Numbered from the stretch's first letter, positions 9,300 through 18,057 are shown. The stretch: DNA of 64,000 bases from Nicoliella lavandulae (GCF_037546185.1 NZ_JAWMWH010000003.1:1-64000); one strand, 5' to 3'. The notes: a model not told the origin generated them from the letters alone. Numbers and translations: made by a program.

Positions 9300-9323
9300 A
9301 GGATAGGCATTATAACCTATCCT
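9300..9323. repeat. Inverted repeat between divergent genes
   Basis: AGGATAGG (9300-9307) and CCTATCCT (9316-9323) form a perfect 8-bp stem with an 8-nt loop, flanked by A-rich DNA on the left. It lies between two divergent genes, so it is not a normal 3' terminator. It may be an operator, or end a short leader transcript. The rest of 9213-9485 is AT-rich promoter DNA. Confidence 0.4.
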
Positions 9324-9485
9324 AATTATTAACATTCAATAATTAATTTTGGTTTAATATTATTCATCGTTTTTAATATGTAATTGTCCCCACTAGCTTT
9401 TAATAATCAACTATTATTATAAAACTAATAACGGGACAATATCAACAACCCAATATCGAATTTTGCAAAATAGGAAGGAATTATT

Positions 9486-9941
9486 ATGAACTCAATTACC
9501 GGCTTTGAAATGGCCAAGCGGATTCAAAAACAAATGCAAGAACGCTTTACTTTATATAAGATCGACACAATCGATATCGAAGCTAACCAATCAGAACCGC
9601 AGATTAGCATTCATTTAATCCATAAACAAACTAACGCTAGTGAACACGTTAGTTTATTAGCAGAACAACAATCGGATAATCATCACAACGTGCATTATGC
9701 TCTTTTCAATCAAGATAATTATTTCACCGACTTATACAATCACAATCGTTCTCAATACGTTCAAATCAACCATAAAGTCGCTCCCCTTATCAATCAGGAA
9801 CAATTAGTGCCAGAAAATCTATACTTGATTCAAGATGCAGCTGGCCGACCCGGTGTTGACTTTATTCATTTAGAACAGACCGTTGATGCAATCAGCTTAA
9901 TTTTATCAATTTCACAAATCTTTAAGTCAACAGCCGTTTAA
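9486..9941 (+). CDS. Conserved-looking cytosolic protein of unknown function
   Basis: A 151-residue protein with no signal peptide, membrane helix or motif I recognise. It is rich in Gln, His and Asn and begins with an amphipathic stretch (FEMAKRIQKQMQERF). The ATG at 9486 has AGGAAGGAATTATT upstream, which supports translation. It converges on the secreted 349-residue protein gene with a 4-bp overlap at the stops. The good ribosome-binding site and length make a real gene likely, but no role can be given. Confidence 0.6.
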   Translation: MNSITGFEMAKRIQKQMQERFTLYKIDTIDIEANQSEPQISIHLIHKQTNASEHVSLLAEQQSDNHHNVHYALFNQDNYFTDLYNHNRSQYVQINHKVAPLINQEQLVPENLYLIQDAAGRPGVDFIHLEQTVDAISLILSISQIFKSTAV

Positions 9942-10987
9942 AATGATCCACTCATTCTCATTAGTTCGGGGGGCCGCAAGGTTAATAGATAGCCATGTCC
10001 CTTACGGTTAAACGTTAGTCCTTCAAATTCTCGATTGGTTTTTACCCGAACGTATCGAATATCACTCTTCTTTAATCGATTGACTTTCCAGGCCGGTGCT
10101 GAAATAATACTGCCGTCTGATACAAAATAGAGGCGGTCATTTTTAGGATTATATCCTAACCCTTGTGGGATGGGCCCAGCTGCATGCCGAATGGCAGTCT
10201 TCATTAAATTAAAGTGAACGCCACTTCTAGAAATCGAGCCTCGATATATCTTATATGCACCCTTACGAACGTTTCCACCGCCACTTCGTACGTACGTAAA
10301 TGCGTGCCCGGAATTATCAAAGGCTAGCGTATTATCCATTAAACTGCTGTTATAGGAGAACCGAAAGTTAATGCGATAAATGGGTCTTAATGTCTTTAAG
10401 CTAAGCTGTTCAGCACTAGCTTTTGCATATGATCCGCGTCCCATGTTTAAAAACCATAACTGTTTCTTTTTAGGATTATAAGCCAGCGATTGGCCATGCC
10501 CACCGTTAAAGACCGGACCCACCTTAATACCATCCTTATGGTTACTAGTGTAGCCTAATTCTAAGCCATGGTGATGAATCTTATTCAAGTCATAACGCAC
10601 AACAAAATCACGATGATCATTTAACTTACCATTGTAGTTATACATAACGTAAGCATAGTGCCCCACAATAGCACTACTTTGGGGGGCTGTCCAACGAGCT
10701 TCCCCATTATGTGGTAAAAAAATGCTCGTATTGAATTTAACATGCTTAGCACCGTGATTAACGCGCATATGGTTCAACTTTCCAGAGCCAGGGTAATTAC
10801 CGGTTGAATACTCCTTAGGTACTCCACGGGTAATATTTCGGTTATATACTAATTTAACCCGTGGGGAACTGGTAATTGCATATTGTTTTTGATTGTGTAC
10901 AGTCATTGCATGTGCTTGACCTACATCCATACTACTAACTAATACCAACGTGATTGGCACAACTGCTAGCCATTTGACTAACTTCAT
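9938..10987 (-). CDS. Secreted protein, possible beta-propeller
   Basis: A 349-residue exported protein. The signal peptide runs from MKLVKWLAVVP to an AHA site near residue 28. The mature part holds repeated strand-rich units with a small-residue, W/L and G pattern (QSLAYNPKKKQLWFLNMG, LAFDNSGHAFTYV, GLGYNPKNDRLYFVSDG, GLTFNRKGHGYLLTL). Such roughly 45-65 residue units look like propeller blades. The ATG at 10987 is chosen because GGAG lies 9 nt upstream. It ends in a 4-bp convergent overlap with the neighbouring gene. The function is unknown, perhaps extracellular binding. Confidence 0.65.
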   Translation of the reverse strand: MKLVKWLAVVPITLVLVSSMDVGQAHAMTVHNQKQYAITSSPRVKLVYNRNITRGVPKEYSTGNYPGSGKLNHMRVNHGAKHVKFNTSIFLPHNGEARWTAPQSSAIVGHYAYVMYNYNGKLNDHRDFVVRYDLNKIHHHGLELGYTSNHKDGIKVGPVFNGGHGQSLAYNPKKKQLWFLNMGRGSYAKASAEQLSLKTLRPIYRINFRFSYNSSLMDNTLAFDNSGHAFTYVRSGGGNVRKGAYKIYRGSISRSGVHFNLMKTAIRHAAGPIPQGLGYNPKNDRLYFVSDGSIISAPAWKVNRLKKSDIRYVRVKTNREFEGLTFNRKGHGYLLTLRPPELMRMSGSF

Positions 10988-11074
10988 ATTCTTCATCTCC
11001 ATTAAAAAACATACAGATTTATTATACACGGATTCAAACTAATTAAGTTTACAATTGCATTAAATACAAAACAA

Positions 11075-11120
11075 AATGGGCAACCATGCTTAAATTTAAT
11101 CACTAGCATAGTCGCCCATT
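11075..11120 (-). terminator. Intrinsic terminator of the small secreted protein gene
   Basis: AATGGGC (11075-11081) pairs with GCCCATT (11114-11120), and an inner ATGCT/AGCAT stem closes the loop. A T-rich tract follows on the minus strand just after the stop codon at 11123. Confidence 0.6.
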
Positions 11121-11122
11121 AA

Positions 11123-11641
11123 TTAATATTTAATCTTAGTTTTAGTTGTAAATTCAACAATATGGTTAGCTTGTTTATAATATTTACCCAAATAGTGCCA
11201 CTTTGTTACTTTCTTATTGATGCTACTGGATAATTTAATCCGTTTTTTACTTAGTACCGTTGCTTTATAGTGGAAATAATTTGAATGGTCATGCGAAGTT
11301 AAGTAGTAGGTATGCCCCTTCTTAATATACTTAAGACGGGAGTTCACTCCGCCGCCTGCCGCATTAAACAACTTAGCTGGTTTATGCTTAGTTAAATAAA
11401 ATAATGATGTCTCATCGGTTCCATGCTTACCAACATACCAAACTGCCCGTTGATAATTAGCACCCTTAACTAATAATTGGCCTGGAATTTTTTTAACCTT
11501 AGTAACCCAGCTGCCCTTTAATACTGATGGTGCCCCTTTGTGCACTACTGTTTTGGCACTAGTAATTGGCGTTGGGTTAAATAATCCAATCGCAGCTAAA
11601 GTCGCCAACGGAATTAAGCCTTTTAATAAACGTTTCATCAT
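11123..11641 (-). CDS. Small secreted protein with lipocalin-like opening
   Basis: A 172-residue protein with a signal peptide (MMKRLLKGLIPLATLAAIGL, cleavage probably after TSA near residue 30). The mature part opens with LKGSWVTKV and then alternates strands rich in Lys, Tyr and His (YYLTSHDHSNYFHYKATVL). The pattern, a strand with G-T/S-W near the start of the mature protein, recurs in the secreted proteins at 21880 and 22915, so these may be one family. It is a single gene between two terminators. Two adjacent ATG codons leave the exact start open by one residue. Confidence 0.65.
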   Translation of the reverse strand: MMKRLLKGLIPLATLAAIGLFNPTPITSAKTVVHKGAPSVLKGSWVTKVKKIPGQLLVKGANYQRAVWYVGKHGTDETSLFYLTKHKPAKLFNAAGGGVNSRLKYIKKGHTYYLTSHDHSNYFHYKATVLSKKRIKLSSSINKKVTKWHYLGKYYKQANHIVEFTTKTKIKY

Positions 11642-11673
11642 TCCAACATTTCCCTTCGTTAACTTAAATGTAC

Positions 11674-11707
11674 AAAAAAATAGCCCTGCTTTACGCAGGA
11701 CTATTTT
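11674..11707 (-). terminator. Intrinsic terminator of clpL
   Basis: AAAATAG-C-CCTGC pairs with GCAGG-A-CTATTTT around a 5-nt loop with one mismatch. A run of T follows on the minus strand, 9 nt after the clpL stop. Confidence 0.75.
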
Positions 11708-11715
11708 ATTTAAGA

Positions 11716-13860
11716 TTATTTATCAGCTTTTTGGTCATCAGCGGCCTTATCGTCTGACTTGTCGCCATCCTTACGTTCGCTAATTACTAACTTGCCATCT
11801 TTCATGCTAGCTAATAAGTGTTTAACATCAGTGTGATCCAAGTAGAAATCAGTAATGTTATCTCTAATTTGTTGTTCAATTACCCGACGAAGTGGACGAG
11901 CACCCATTGCTTCATCATAACCTTGGTCAATCAAGAAGTCTTTAGCTTCATCAGTTACATGAACATCCATGCCCTTCTTAGCTAATGTCTTGTTAACATC
12001 ATCTAACATTAAGTTAACGATCCGCTTCAAGTCTTCCTTAGTTAAGTGGGAGAATTCAACAATGGCATTAAATCTGTTTAAGAATTCTGGTCTGAAGTAT
12101 GGTGCTAACTTCTTTAGTAAGTCATCATCCTTCTTCTTATCACCAGTTAATTGTTCATTACCAAATCCTGCGTTTGAAGTAGCAATAATAACGGTATTCT
12201 TAAAGTTAACAGTATTACCTTGTGCATCAGTTAAACGACCATCATCAAGAACTTGTAATAATAACGTTAATACTTGTGGATTGGCCTTTTCAATTTCATC
12301 TAATAGGACAATGGAGTAAGGACTACGACGAACCTTTTCAGTCAAAGTGTTATTAGTATCATTGTAACCAACGTATCCAGCACTAGCACCGATTAACTTA
12401 GATACAGCAGTAGCATCAGAATATTCAGACATATCTAATCTGATGATAGCATTCTTCTTACCAAACATATCTTGGGCTAATTGCTTTGCTAATTCAGTCT
12501 TACCAACACCAGTTGGTCCAACGAATAAGAAGCTACCAATTGGACGGTTTCCTTCATCAAAACCAGCCCGGTTACGACGAATAGCACGAGCAACATCTTT
12601 AACGGCTTCATCTTGACCAATTACCTTACCACGAAGTCTTTCATCCATGCCCTTAAGACGTTCAATATCACTATTACCCATCTTAGCAACTGGAATTCCA
12701 GTAATTCTTTCAACGGATTGAGCGACATCGTTAACAGTAGCAGTAACTTTCTTTTCATCACTACTATTATCTAGTTGTTCCTTTAAGCTTTCAATCTTGT
12801 TTTGGTGTTTCAAAGCTTCTTCGTAGTTTTCTTTATCAGCAGCAGCTTGTTTAGCTTCTGTTTCCTTCTTGATGTCAGCTTCAATTTGTTTTTGATCAAC
12901 AACTGGGTGTTGAGCTGCTAAATGAGCAGCAGTTACATCAATTAAGTCAATGGCTTTATCAGGAAGATGTCTTTGTGGGATGTATTGATCTGAGAAATCA
13001 ATTGCAGCCTTTAAAACATCATCTGGAAGTTCAACGTTGTGGTGCTTTTCGTATAATGGACGAATGCCTTCCAAAATTCTAAATGTGGTTTCATCTGATG
13101 GAGCCTTTACTTGGACTTCGTTGAAACGACGAGCAAGTGCAGAGTCCTTCATGATTGTGTTACGGTATTCATCTTGAGTCGTAGCACCAATGATGGAAAT
13201 TTCACCACGAGATAAAGCTGGCTTAATAATATCAGCTAATCCCTTAGAACCGCTTTCGTCACCGGCATTACCAGCACCTAAGATTTGGTGGATTTCATCA
13301 AAGAATAGGATTACGTTACCTCTAGCCTTAACTTCTTTAATTAAGTCTTGAATATTTTGTTCGAAACTACCACGGTATTGAGTACCAGCTTCAAGTCCAG
13401 AAATATCAATACTAATAATTTCCTTATTCTTAATCGCTGCAGGTACATCACCCTTAACGATTGCTTGTGCTAATCCTTCAACAACAGCAGTCTTACCAAC
13501 TCCGGCATCCCCAACTAACACTGGGTTGTTCTTAATTCTTCTGGAAAGAACTTCTGCAGTTTCTTGGATTTCTTTGTTACGACCAACAACTGGGTCTAAC
13601 TTATGATCCTTAGCTTCTTGGGTAAGGTTACGACCTAATTTTTCAAGGATGCTACCTTTACCACCCTTACCACCTTGTGCAGGTTGGCCATTTAATTGGC
13701 CGTTCTTTTGAAATTCGGCAAATTGTTCAGGAGTTAGTTCTTGGCCGTTAACTGAATAGCGACGTTGAGTGTTACCCTTGCCATTGTCATTAAACATTTG
13801 ATTAAAAATATCATCAAAACCATCATTACCAAAGAATGGATCGTTTGAAAATCTAGCCAT
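11716..13860 (-). CDS. clpL: Hsp100 ATPase ClpL
   Basis: A 714-residue AAA+ disaggregase of the ClpL type, a lactic acid bacterial stress chaperone. The short N terminus (ARFSNDPFFGNDGFDDIFNQ, then YSVNGQELTPEQFAEF) is typical of ClpL and replaces the Clp N-domain of ClpC and the zinc finger of ClpE. Two ATPase modules follow: Walker A GDAGVGKT with Walker B ILFFDEIH, and Walker A GPTGVGKTE with Walker B IVLLDEIE, separated by a coiled-coil middle region. The ATG at 13860 has GAGG 9 nt upstream. I saw no CtsR or CIRCE operator in the 100 bp upstream, only a TATAAT at 13936-13941. A terminator ends it as a single gene. Confidence 0.9.
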   Translation of the reverse strand: MARFSNDPFFGNDGFDDIFNQMFNDNGKGNTQRRYSVNGQELTPEQFAEFQKNGQLNGQPAQGGKGGKGSILEKLGRNLTQEAKDHKLDPVVGRNKEIQETAEVLSRRIKNNPVLVGDAGVGKTAVVEGLAQAIVKGDVPAAIKNKEIISIDISGLEAGTQYRGSFEQNIQDLIKEVKARGNVILFFDEIHQILGAGNAGDESGSKGLADIIKPALSRGEISIIGATTQDEYRNTIMKDSALARRFNEVQVKAPSDETTFRILEGIRPLYEKHHNVELPDDVLKAAIDFSDQYIPQRHLPDKAIDLIDVTAAHLAAQHPVVDQKQIEADIKKETEAKQAAADKENYEEALKHQNKIESLKEQLDNSSDEKKVTATVNDVAQSVERITGIPVAKMGNSDIERLKGMDERLRGKVIGQDEAVKDVARAIRRNRAGFDEGNRPIGSFLFVGPTGVGKTELAKQLAQDMFGKKNAIIRLDMSEYSDATAVSKLIGASAGYVGYNDTNNTLTEKVRRSPYSIVLLDEIEKANPQVLTLLLQVLDDGRLTDAQGNTVNFKNTVIIATSNAGFGNEQLTGDKKKDDDLLKKLAPYFRPEFLNRFNAIVEFSHLTKEDLKRIVNLMLDDVNKTLAKKGMDVHVTDEAKDFLIDQGYDEAMGARPLRRVIEQQIRDNITDFYLDHTDVKHLLASMKDGKLVISERKDGDKSDDKAADDQKADK

Positions 13861-13959
13861 AAAAACATTCCTCATTTCTTTTTATTAAATATCTATTTAT
13901 TTTATTGTTTTAAAACTAAAATTACATATTTGCTCATTATAGAATCAAGCTGCAATGAA

Positions 13960-14187
13960 TCATTTATTACTTAAATAATTCTCCTCCAGCACCTTTAGCA
14001 CTTGCCACATCTTTTGATGAGTAGCACATGCTAAAGCATCTAAATCACGCAGATTCATCGAAGTAGAACTTGTCTGATTCTTATTAAATGATTTATGGAG
14101 GGTTGTATATCCGTAACCGGATTCCTTTGCAACTCGGTAAATCGAAAGTTGATTTCTATCCAGATACGACTTTATATCTATTTTCAT
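13960..14187 (-). CDS. Small helix-turn-helix regulator (Cro/XRE-like)
   Basis: A 75-residue single-domain DNA-binding protein. SIYRVAKESGYGYTTLHKSF fits the helix-turn-helix of small Cro/CI-type regulators, followed by one more helix pair (LRDLDALACATHQKMWQVL). The ATG at 14187 is preceded by GAGGCGATAAGG; a GTG at 14208 is the alternative. It lies upstream of clpL on the same strand but 100 bp away with its own AT-rich upstream repeats, so autoregulation is plausible. Target genes are unknown. Confidence 0.65.
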   Translation of the reverse strand: MKIDIKSYLDRNQLSIYRVAKESGYGYTTLHKSFNKNQTSSTSMNLRDLDALACATHQKMWQVLKVLEENYLSNK

Positions 14188-14390
14188 ATCCTTATCGCCT
14201 CGATTCACTTAAAGAATAACACATATTCTATATATCACAAGTGTAAAGCTCACAGATTTTAAATTTACCCGTGATAACGAAATGATATAAGGATTTCCAA
14301 AACCTTTATATATCATTTACATATTCTAATATATCACTTTTTTAACATAACACAAGTATAAAGCATCGAAAAACACAACTTTTTTAAATA
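14188..14390. repeat. AT-rich spacer with repeated operator-like elements
   Basis: The spacer upstream of the small regulator holds two similar elements: ACATATTCTATATATCAC followed by ACAAGTGTAAAGC (from 14221), and ACATATTCTAATATATCAC followed by ACAAGTATAAAGC (from about 14320). Between them 14284-14314 is an imperfect palindrome (GATATAAGGATTT...AAACCTTTATATATC). I see no gene here. The elements could bind the adjacent regulator. Confidence 0.4.
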
Positions 14391-14420
14391 AAAAAAGAAC
14401 GGGCTTAAATCCCCCGTCCT
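14391..14420 (-). terminator. Weak intrinsic terminator candidate
   Basis: A short GC stem (ACGGG at 14399-14403 with CCCGT at 14413-14417) is followed on the minus strand by six T. It lies about 80 bp downstream of the YolD-like gene and probably ends the polymerase operon. Confidence 0.4.
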
Positions 14421-14499
14421 AAGCGTGTTTAGGCACTGTTTATTTAATTTGATATTGCTATCTGTAAAAAAAAATTTCAGATAAATGACGAAATTATGC

Positions 14500-14865
14500 T
14501 TATTTAAATCGAATATTTTTAATAGCAGTTAATGCAAATGATTCGATTCCAGCTTTAGTTTTTATAAATAACTGATCAGATTGAACTCCTCGGATTGTTC
14601 CACTCACTTCAATCAAATCTGAATGGTTAACTAGTTGAATCGTTACTGCTCTAATCTCGTTGATCGATTGATCAATCATATCTTTAATGATTGATTGCGC
14701 TTGCTTTGGCCGTGCCACCACCGTTGAATGGTGCTGTTCACGCTCAATGTAAGCAGTATGGTCACTTAACATAAACCCTTGCCACTTCATCATGCCACGA
14801 TCATGAAAGTCCTCATCAATAAACCGTTGAGCAGTTTTTGAATCGACCGGATGTTTTACTACCAC
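14500..14865 (-). CDS. YolD-like protein
   Basis: A 121-residue protein of the YolD-like family, which in Firmicutes is usually encoded beside a UV-inducible Y-family polymerase, as here. The family-like segment DRGMMKWQGFMLSDHTAYI is near residue 25, and the C-terminal half (VSGTIRGVQSDQLFIKTKAG) resembles a small beta-barrel. A GTG at 14865 is chosen because AAGGAAGTG lies upstream. The polymerase stop at 14879 leaves a 13-nt gap, so the two are one operon under the LexA site. Its biochemical role is not established; a helper role in translesion synthesis is presumed. Confidence 0.75.
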   Translation of the reverse strand: MVVKHPVDSKTAQRFIDEDFHDRGMMKWQGFMLSDHTAYIEREQHHSTVVARPKQAQSIIKDMIDQSINEIRAVTIQLVNHSDLIEVSGTIRGVQSDQLFIKTKAGIESFALTAIKNIRFK

Positions 14866-14878
14866 TATTATCACTTCC

Positions 14879-16177
14879 TTATTTAAACGAGTTACCACCA
14901 TTATGACCACCGACTAGTCCACTTCGTTTATTTCTAGTTGCTCCTTTTTTTAAATTATAGGGATGCATAATTGCATTCACCCCAAAGCGATCCCGCAAAT
15001 CATCAACTAATTGGTCAACATCATGTTTTTTGGTCTGGGCAGTTATTGAATCAAATAGATTAATTTGTTCACCCTGCTCATCCACTAAGTTACCATAACT
15101 AACGGCTAAATTACGAACGCTCTCACCGTGCCAATACTTATCAAAGATTAATAGTAGATAACTAATTAACTCGTTCGTACTATCAGTTGGATCAATTGTC
15201 TGTGAGTGCGCAAAACCACTTGATGAGCCAATTGCTTTGGCTGCATAACTAAATCCAACTCGTAAGTGAACGGTCGTCGCTTGTTTATGATGGTGGCGTA
15301 GACGTGCTGCAACTTGTTCACCAATTTCACGGATGACCACTTTAATGTCATCCCCATTATGATAATCGTGAGCAAGCACCTGTGAATTACCAACGCTCTT
15401 AGAACGTGGTTTGATCACTTCATCTAAATGGGCTCGATCAATTCCATTGGCCAGGGCAAATAACTGGCCACCAATTACACCAAATTCTCGTTGTAAATAG
15501 TATGGATCGGTATGAGCCAAGTCACCCATTGATTCAATCCCGATTGAATTTAAGTGCTTAGCAGTATTTTTACCAATGCTCCACACCTTACTTAACTGGG
15601 TGATTGGCCAAATTACCTTACCAAATGTATCATAAGTAAGTTCACCGATCATATCATGATCATGTTTAGCTAAAATATCTAATGCTAATTTGGCCTGCAT
15701 TGGATTTTCACCAATTCCGACCGTTGTATACAATCCTAACTGATTTTTAACTGCCAACTGAATGGCCCTAGCAACTTTCTTATGACTATTACCAAATAAA
15801 TGCCATGATTTAGTCATATCAATAATCGATTCATCAATGGAATAGGGAAAGACATCCGCATCTGCAGCAAAATTACGAAATACATTATTAACTGCCAAGT
15901 TTTTTTCAATATATAAATTCATTCTAGGCGGCACAATAATCATTCGACTATCGTCTGGTAAGTCACGTTTTCGATCCACGTTCTTTAAGTGATACAACTT
16001 CTTGGCCATTGGTGAAGTTGCTAAAATTAGGCCACCGTTGGTGTTATCATTTTCAGATAACACCACTAAAATTGACTTCATTGGATTAAGACCCAATTTG
16101 ATGCTCTCAACACTGGCATAAAATGACTTATTATCAATCACCATGAACACACCGTGCGGTTCCTTACTGTAGTCCAT
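14879..16177 (-). CDS. Y-family DNA polymerase (UmuC/DinB-like, SOS inducible)
   Basis: A 432-residue translesion polymerase of the ImpB/MucB/SamB group. The first catalytic aspartate is in VIDNKSFYASVES near residue 14. The catalytic SIDES motif (FPYSIDESIIDMT) is near residue 113; the family usually has SIDEA. A helix-hairpin-helix region follows (SIGKNTAKHLNSIGIESMGD), then the little-finger domain. The C terminus has a QINLFDS segment that may serve as a beta-clamp motif. The start at 16177 is supported by AAGGAGGG upstream. A LexA box sits between its promoter elements, so it is very likely SOS-induced with the YolD gene. Confidence 0.85.
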   Translation of the reverse strand: MDYSKEPHGVFMVIDNKSFYASVESIKLGLNPMKSILVVLSENDNTNGGLILATSPMAKKLYHLKNVDRKRDLPDDSRMIIVPPRMNLYIEKNLAVNNVFRNFAADADVFPYSIDESIIDMTKSWHLFGNSHKKVARAIQLAVKNQLGLYTTVGIGENPMQAKLALDILAKHDHDMIGELTYDTFGKVIWPITQLSKVWSIGKNTAKHLNSIGIESMGDLAHTDPYYLQREFGVIGGQLFALANGIDRAHLDEVIKPRSKSVGNSQVLAHDYHNGDDIKVVIREIGEQVAARLRHHHKQATTVHLRVGFSYAAKAIGSSSGFAHSQTIDPTDSTNELISYLLLIFDKYWHGESVRNLAVSYGNLVDEQGEQINLFDSITAQTKKHDVDQLVDDLRDRFGVNAIMHPYNLKKGATRNKRSGLVGGHNGGNSFK

Positions 16178-16199
16178 CCCAATCCCTCCTTATCGTTAT

Positions 16200-16228
16200 A
16201 TTATACGAACAAATGTTCTTAAATGCAA
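16200..16228 (-). promoter_or_regulatory. SOS promoter with LexA box for the Y-family polymerase operon
   Basis: On the minus strand TTGCAT (16228-16223), a 17-bp spacer and TATAAT (16205-16200) form a promoter. The spacer contains CGAACAAATGTTCT (16206-16219), matching the Gram-positive LexA box GAAC-N4-GTTC. LexA bound there would block RNA polymerase. Confidence 0.8.
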
Positions 16229-16235
16229 TTCTAAT

Positions 16236-16265
16236 TAAAAAAGCCGCCATTAAAAACGGCGACTT
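16236..16265 (-). terminator. Intrinsic terminator of the ABM-family gene
   Basis: AAGCCGCC and GGCGACTT form a hairpin with one mismatch, followed on the minus strand by a T run. It ends the gene whose stop is at 16274. Confidence 0.55.
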
Positions 16266-16273
16266 CAATTTAA

Positions 16274-16561
16274 TTATTTATTCGGATTTAAAAATAGTAA
16301 CTCTGGAGCAGCAGTTGTATATTCCCCAATGTGTTCCTTGAAGTTAATCAAGTGAGGCGTTTTTAAGTGTGCATCCAAAGCAGCTTGATCTTTCCAATGT
16401 TCTAAAATTAAATACTGATTTTCATTATTAACATCTTGGTAGTGGCCATAAGCTAAATTTCCTTCATCATTCAATGAATTTTTAACTAAGTTATCAATAA
16501 AGGCTAAGTAATCAGTCCGTTTATTCGGATCAACTGTTAATCTAACGTTTACTACAATCAT
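16274..16561 (-). CDS. Antibiotic biosynthesis monooxygenase-domain protein (YgiN-like)
   Basis: A 95-residue single ABM-domain protein with a dimeric ferredoxin-like fold. NVRLTVDPNKRTDYLAFIDN, ILEHWKDQAALDAHLKTPH and the C-terminal strand match small quinol monooxygenases of the YgiN type. Such proteins are linked to quinone or redox metabolism, and many have no proven substrate. The length is normal. It is transcribed alone, between the MFS exporter gene and the polymerase operon. Function beyond the family is not known. Confidence 0.8.
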   Translation of the reverse strand: MIVVNVRLTVDPNKRTDYLAFIDNLVKNSLNDEGNLAYGHYQDVNNENQYLILEHWKDQAALDAHLKTPHLINFKEHIGEYTTAAPELLFLNPNK

Positions 16562-16698
16562 TATTAAACACTTCCTAAATTAATGTGGATGTATTTATTT
16601 TAACATAATTTTAAGTTTAGTGGATTAATTCGTGTTACGGACCCTGTTAACTCGTTTAATGTTCAATGCCATAATCAAAGGAATGATAATTAAAATGC

Positions 16699-17979
16699 TC
16701 ATAATAACCGTTTGATGATGGTAGCATTTAGTACTGGATGAAAATTAGCTGTTAATGCAATTACTGATGATAATACGACAGAACTACCAATTTGATGAAA
16801 TACATTCACAGCACTTGAAGCAGCTCCAGCAATATCATCAGACGTATTAGCCACCCCGGATGCAGTCAGTGGTCCAAATGAGAATCCTTGGCCAATTCCA
16901 ATGACGACCATTGGTAGTGCAACACCCATCCAATAACCAGCTTTTAAGCCAATTATAAATGCTAATGCAACTCCGATTAAAGTTACAAAAGTTCCAAAAA
17001 CTAAGATGGTTGAATTCTTAAAGTGTTGTGCGGCCTTAGATTGAACATAACCAAAAATAAATTGCGGAATCGTTTCAGGCATAAACCCAACTGCTGCCAT
17101 TAATGGCGTAAAGCCATAGTATTTTTGTAATACTTGAGGGACCAAGAAGAAGTACGATATCATTACTCCAATGTAGAAGAAACGAGCGACATATGCAGAT
17201 AGACGTTCTGAATCAGTAAATAATTTTAGTGGCATTACTGGATGATTAGTTTTTGCTTCACGTAGTATAAATGCACCTAAGAAAATAATTGCAACTATCA
17301 AAGCTGGCAACTTATAGATACTGCCATCAATACTATATACTAATGCTAAAAAGCCAATAACCGACAAGAATGAACCTAAGTAGTCTAGTTGTTGTTTAGA
17401 CTTTGGTGCTCGACTAGGAATAAACATAATCGTCATGATGATTAACGCAACTCCGATTGGAACGTTAATTAAAAAGCCCAACCGCCACGAATAAAAGGTC
17501 GTGATTAGTCCACCAACGATCAATCCGACGCTAGCTCCTAGTCCAGCAGTCACTCCATAGTAGGCAATCGCTTGGCTTCTTTGTTGCCCAGTATAGTTAT
17601 CCAATAATAATGCTAAAGACGTGGGGGCTAAGATAGCCGACCCAACACCTTGTAATGCTCGCATACCAATTAAAAAGCCACCGGATGGGGCAATCCCGAC
17701 CATTAATGAACCAATACTAAAAATAATTAATCCAATTAAAAAGATGCGCTTCCGACCGTATAGATCACCCAACCGGCCACCTAATAATAGTAGGCTTCCA
17801 AACATTAGCGCATACATATTTGTAATCCATGCAATCATGTGTGCATTCATGTTCAATTCGTTTGCAATACTAACCGTACTTGTGAACACAACTGAATTGT
17901 CTAATAAAATAATAAAATAACTAACTAAAATAATTGGCAGAATAATGCCAAATTTTCGGTTATCCTTCAATTTAATCAA
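16699..17979 (-). CDS. MFS multidrug exporter, DHA2 (EmrB/QacA) type, C-terminally frameshifted
   Basis: A 426-residue drug/proton antiporter. The family motif GGRLGDLYGRKRIF is in the loop after helix 2, and the protein has about 13 membrane segments. The frame stops at ATIIKRLL. One more base in the A run near 16711-16713 would instead read on as IIKTVIMSILIIIPLIMALN and end at 16625, restoring the expected last helix. The gene has therefore lost its final helix by a one-base deletion, or the sequence has an error. It is divergent from the MerR gene, with a MerR-type promoter upstream, so it is probably MerR-activated. Confidence 0.8.
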   Translation of the reverse strand: MIKLKDNRKFGIILPIILVSYFIILLDNSVVFTSTVSIANELNMNAHMIAWITNMYALMFGSLLLLGGRLGDLYGRKRIFLIGLIIFSIGSLMVGIAPSGGFLIGMRALQGVGSAILAPTSLALLLDNYTGQQRSQAIAYYGVTAGLGASVGLIVGGLITTFYSWRLGFLINVPIGVALIIMTIMFIPSRAPKSKQQLDYLGSFLSVIGFLALVYSIDGSIYKLPALIVAIIFLGAFILREAKTNHPVMPLKLFTDSERLSAYVARFFYIGVMISYFFLVPQVLQKYYGFTPLMAAVGFMPETIPQFIFGYVQSKAAQHFKNSTILVFGTFVTLIGVALAFIIGLKAGYWMGVALPMVVIGIGQGFSFGPLTASGVANTSDDIAGAASSAVNVFHQIGSSVVLSSVIALTANFHPVLNATIIKRLL

Positions 17980-18002
17980 CCCCTGTTTTATTAATTAAAC
18001 TT

Positions 18003-18033
18003 ATTTTATGCCTTAAAGTTAACTTTAAGACAA
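18003..18033 (-). promoter_or_regulatory. MerR-type promoter and operator of the MFS exporter
   Basis: On the minus strand TTGTCT (18033-18028) and TAAAAT (18008-18003) are separated by 19 bp, the long spacing typical of MerR-activated promoters. The perfect 18-bp palindrome CTTAAAGTTAACTTTAAG (18012-18029) fills the spacer. Confidence 0.7.
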
Positions 18034-18057
18034 GGCTTTTTTGCTAAAAAGTGACGT

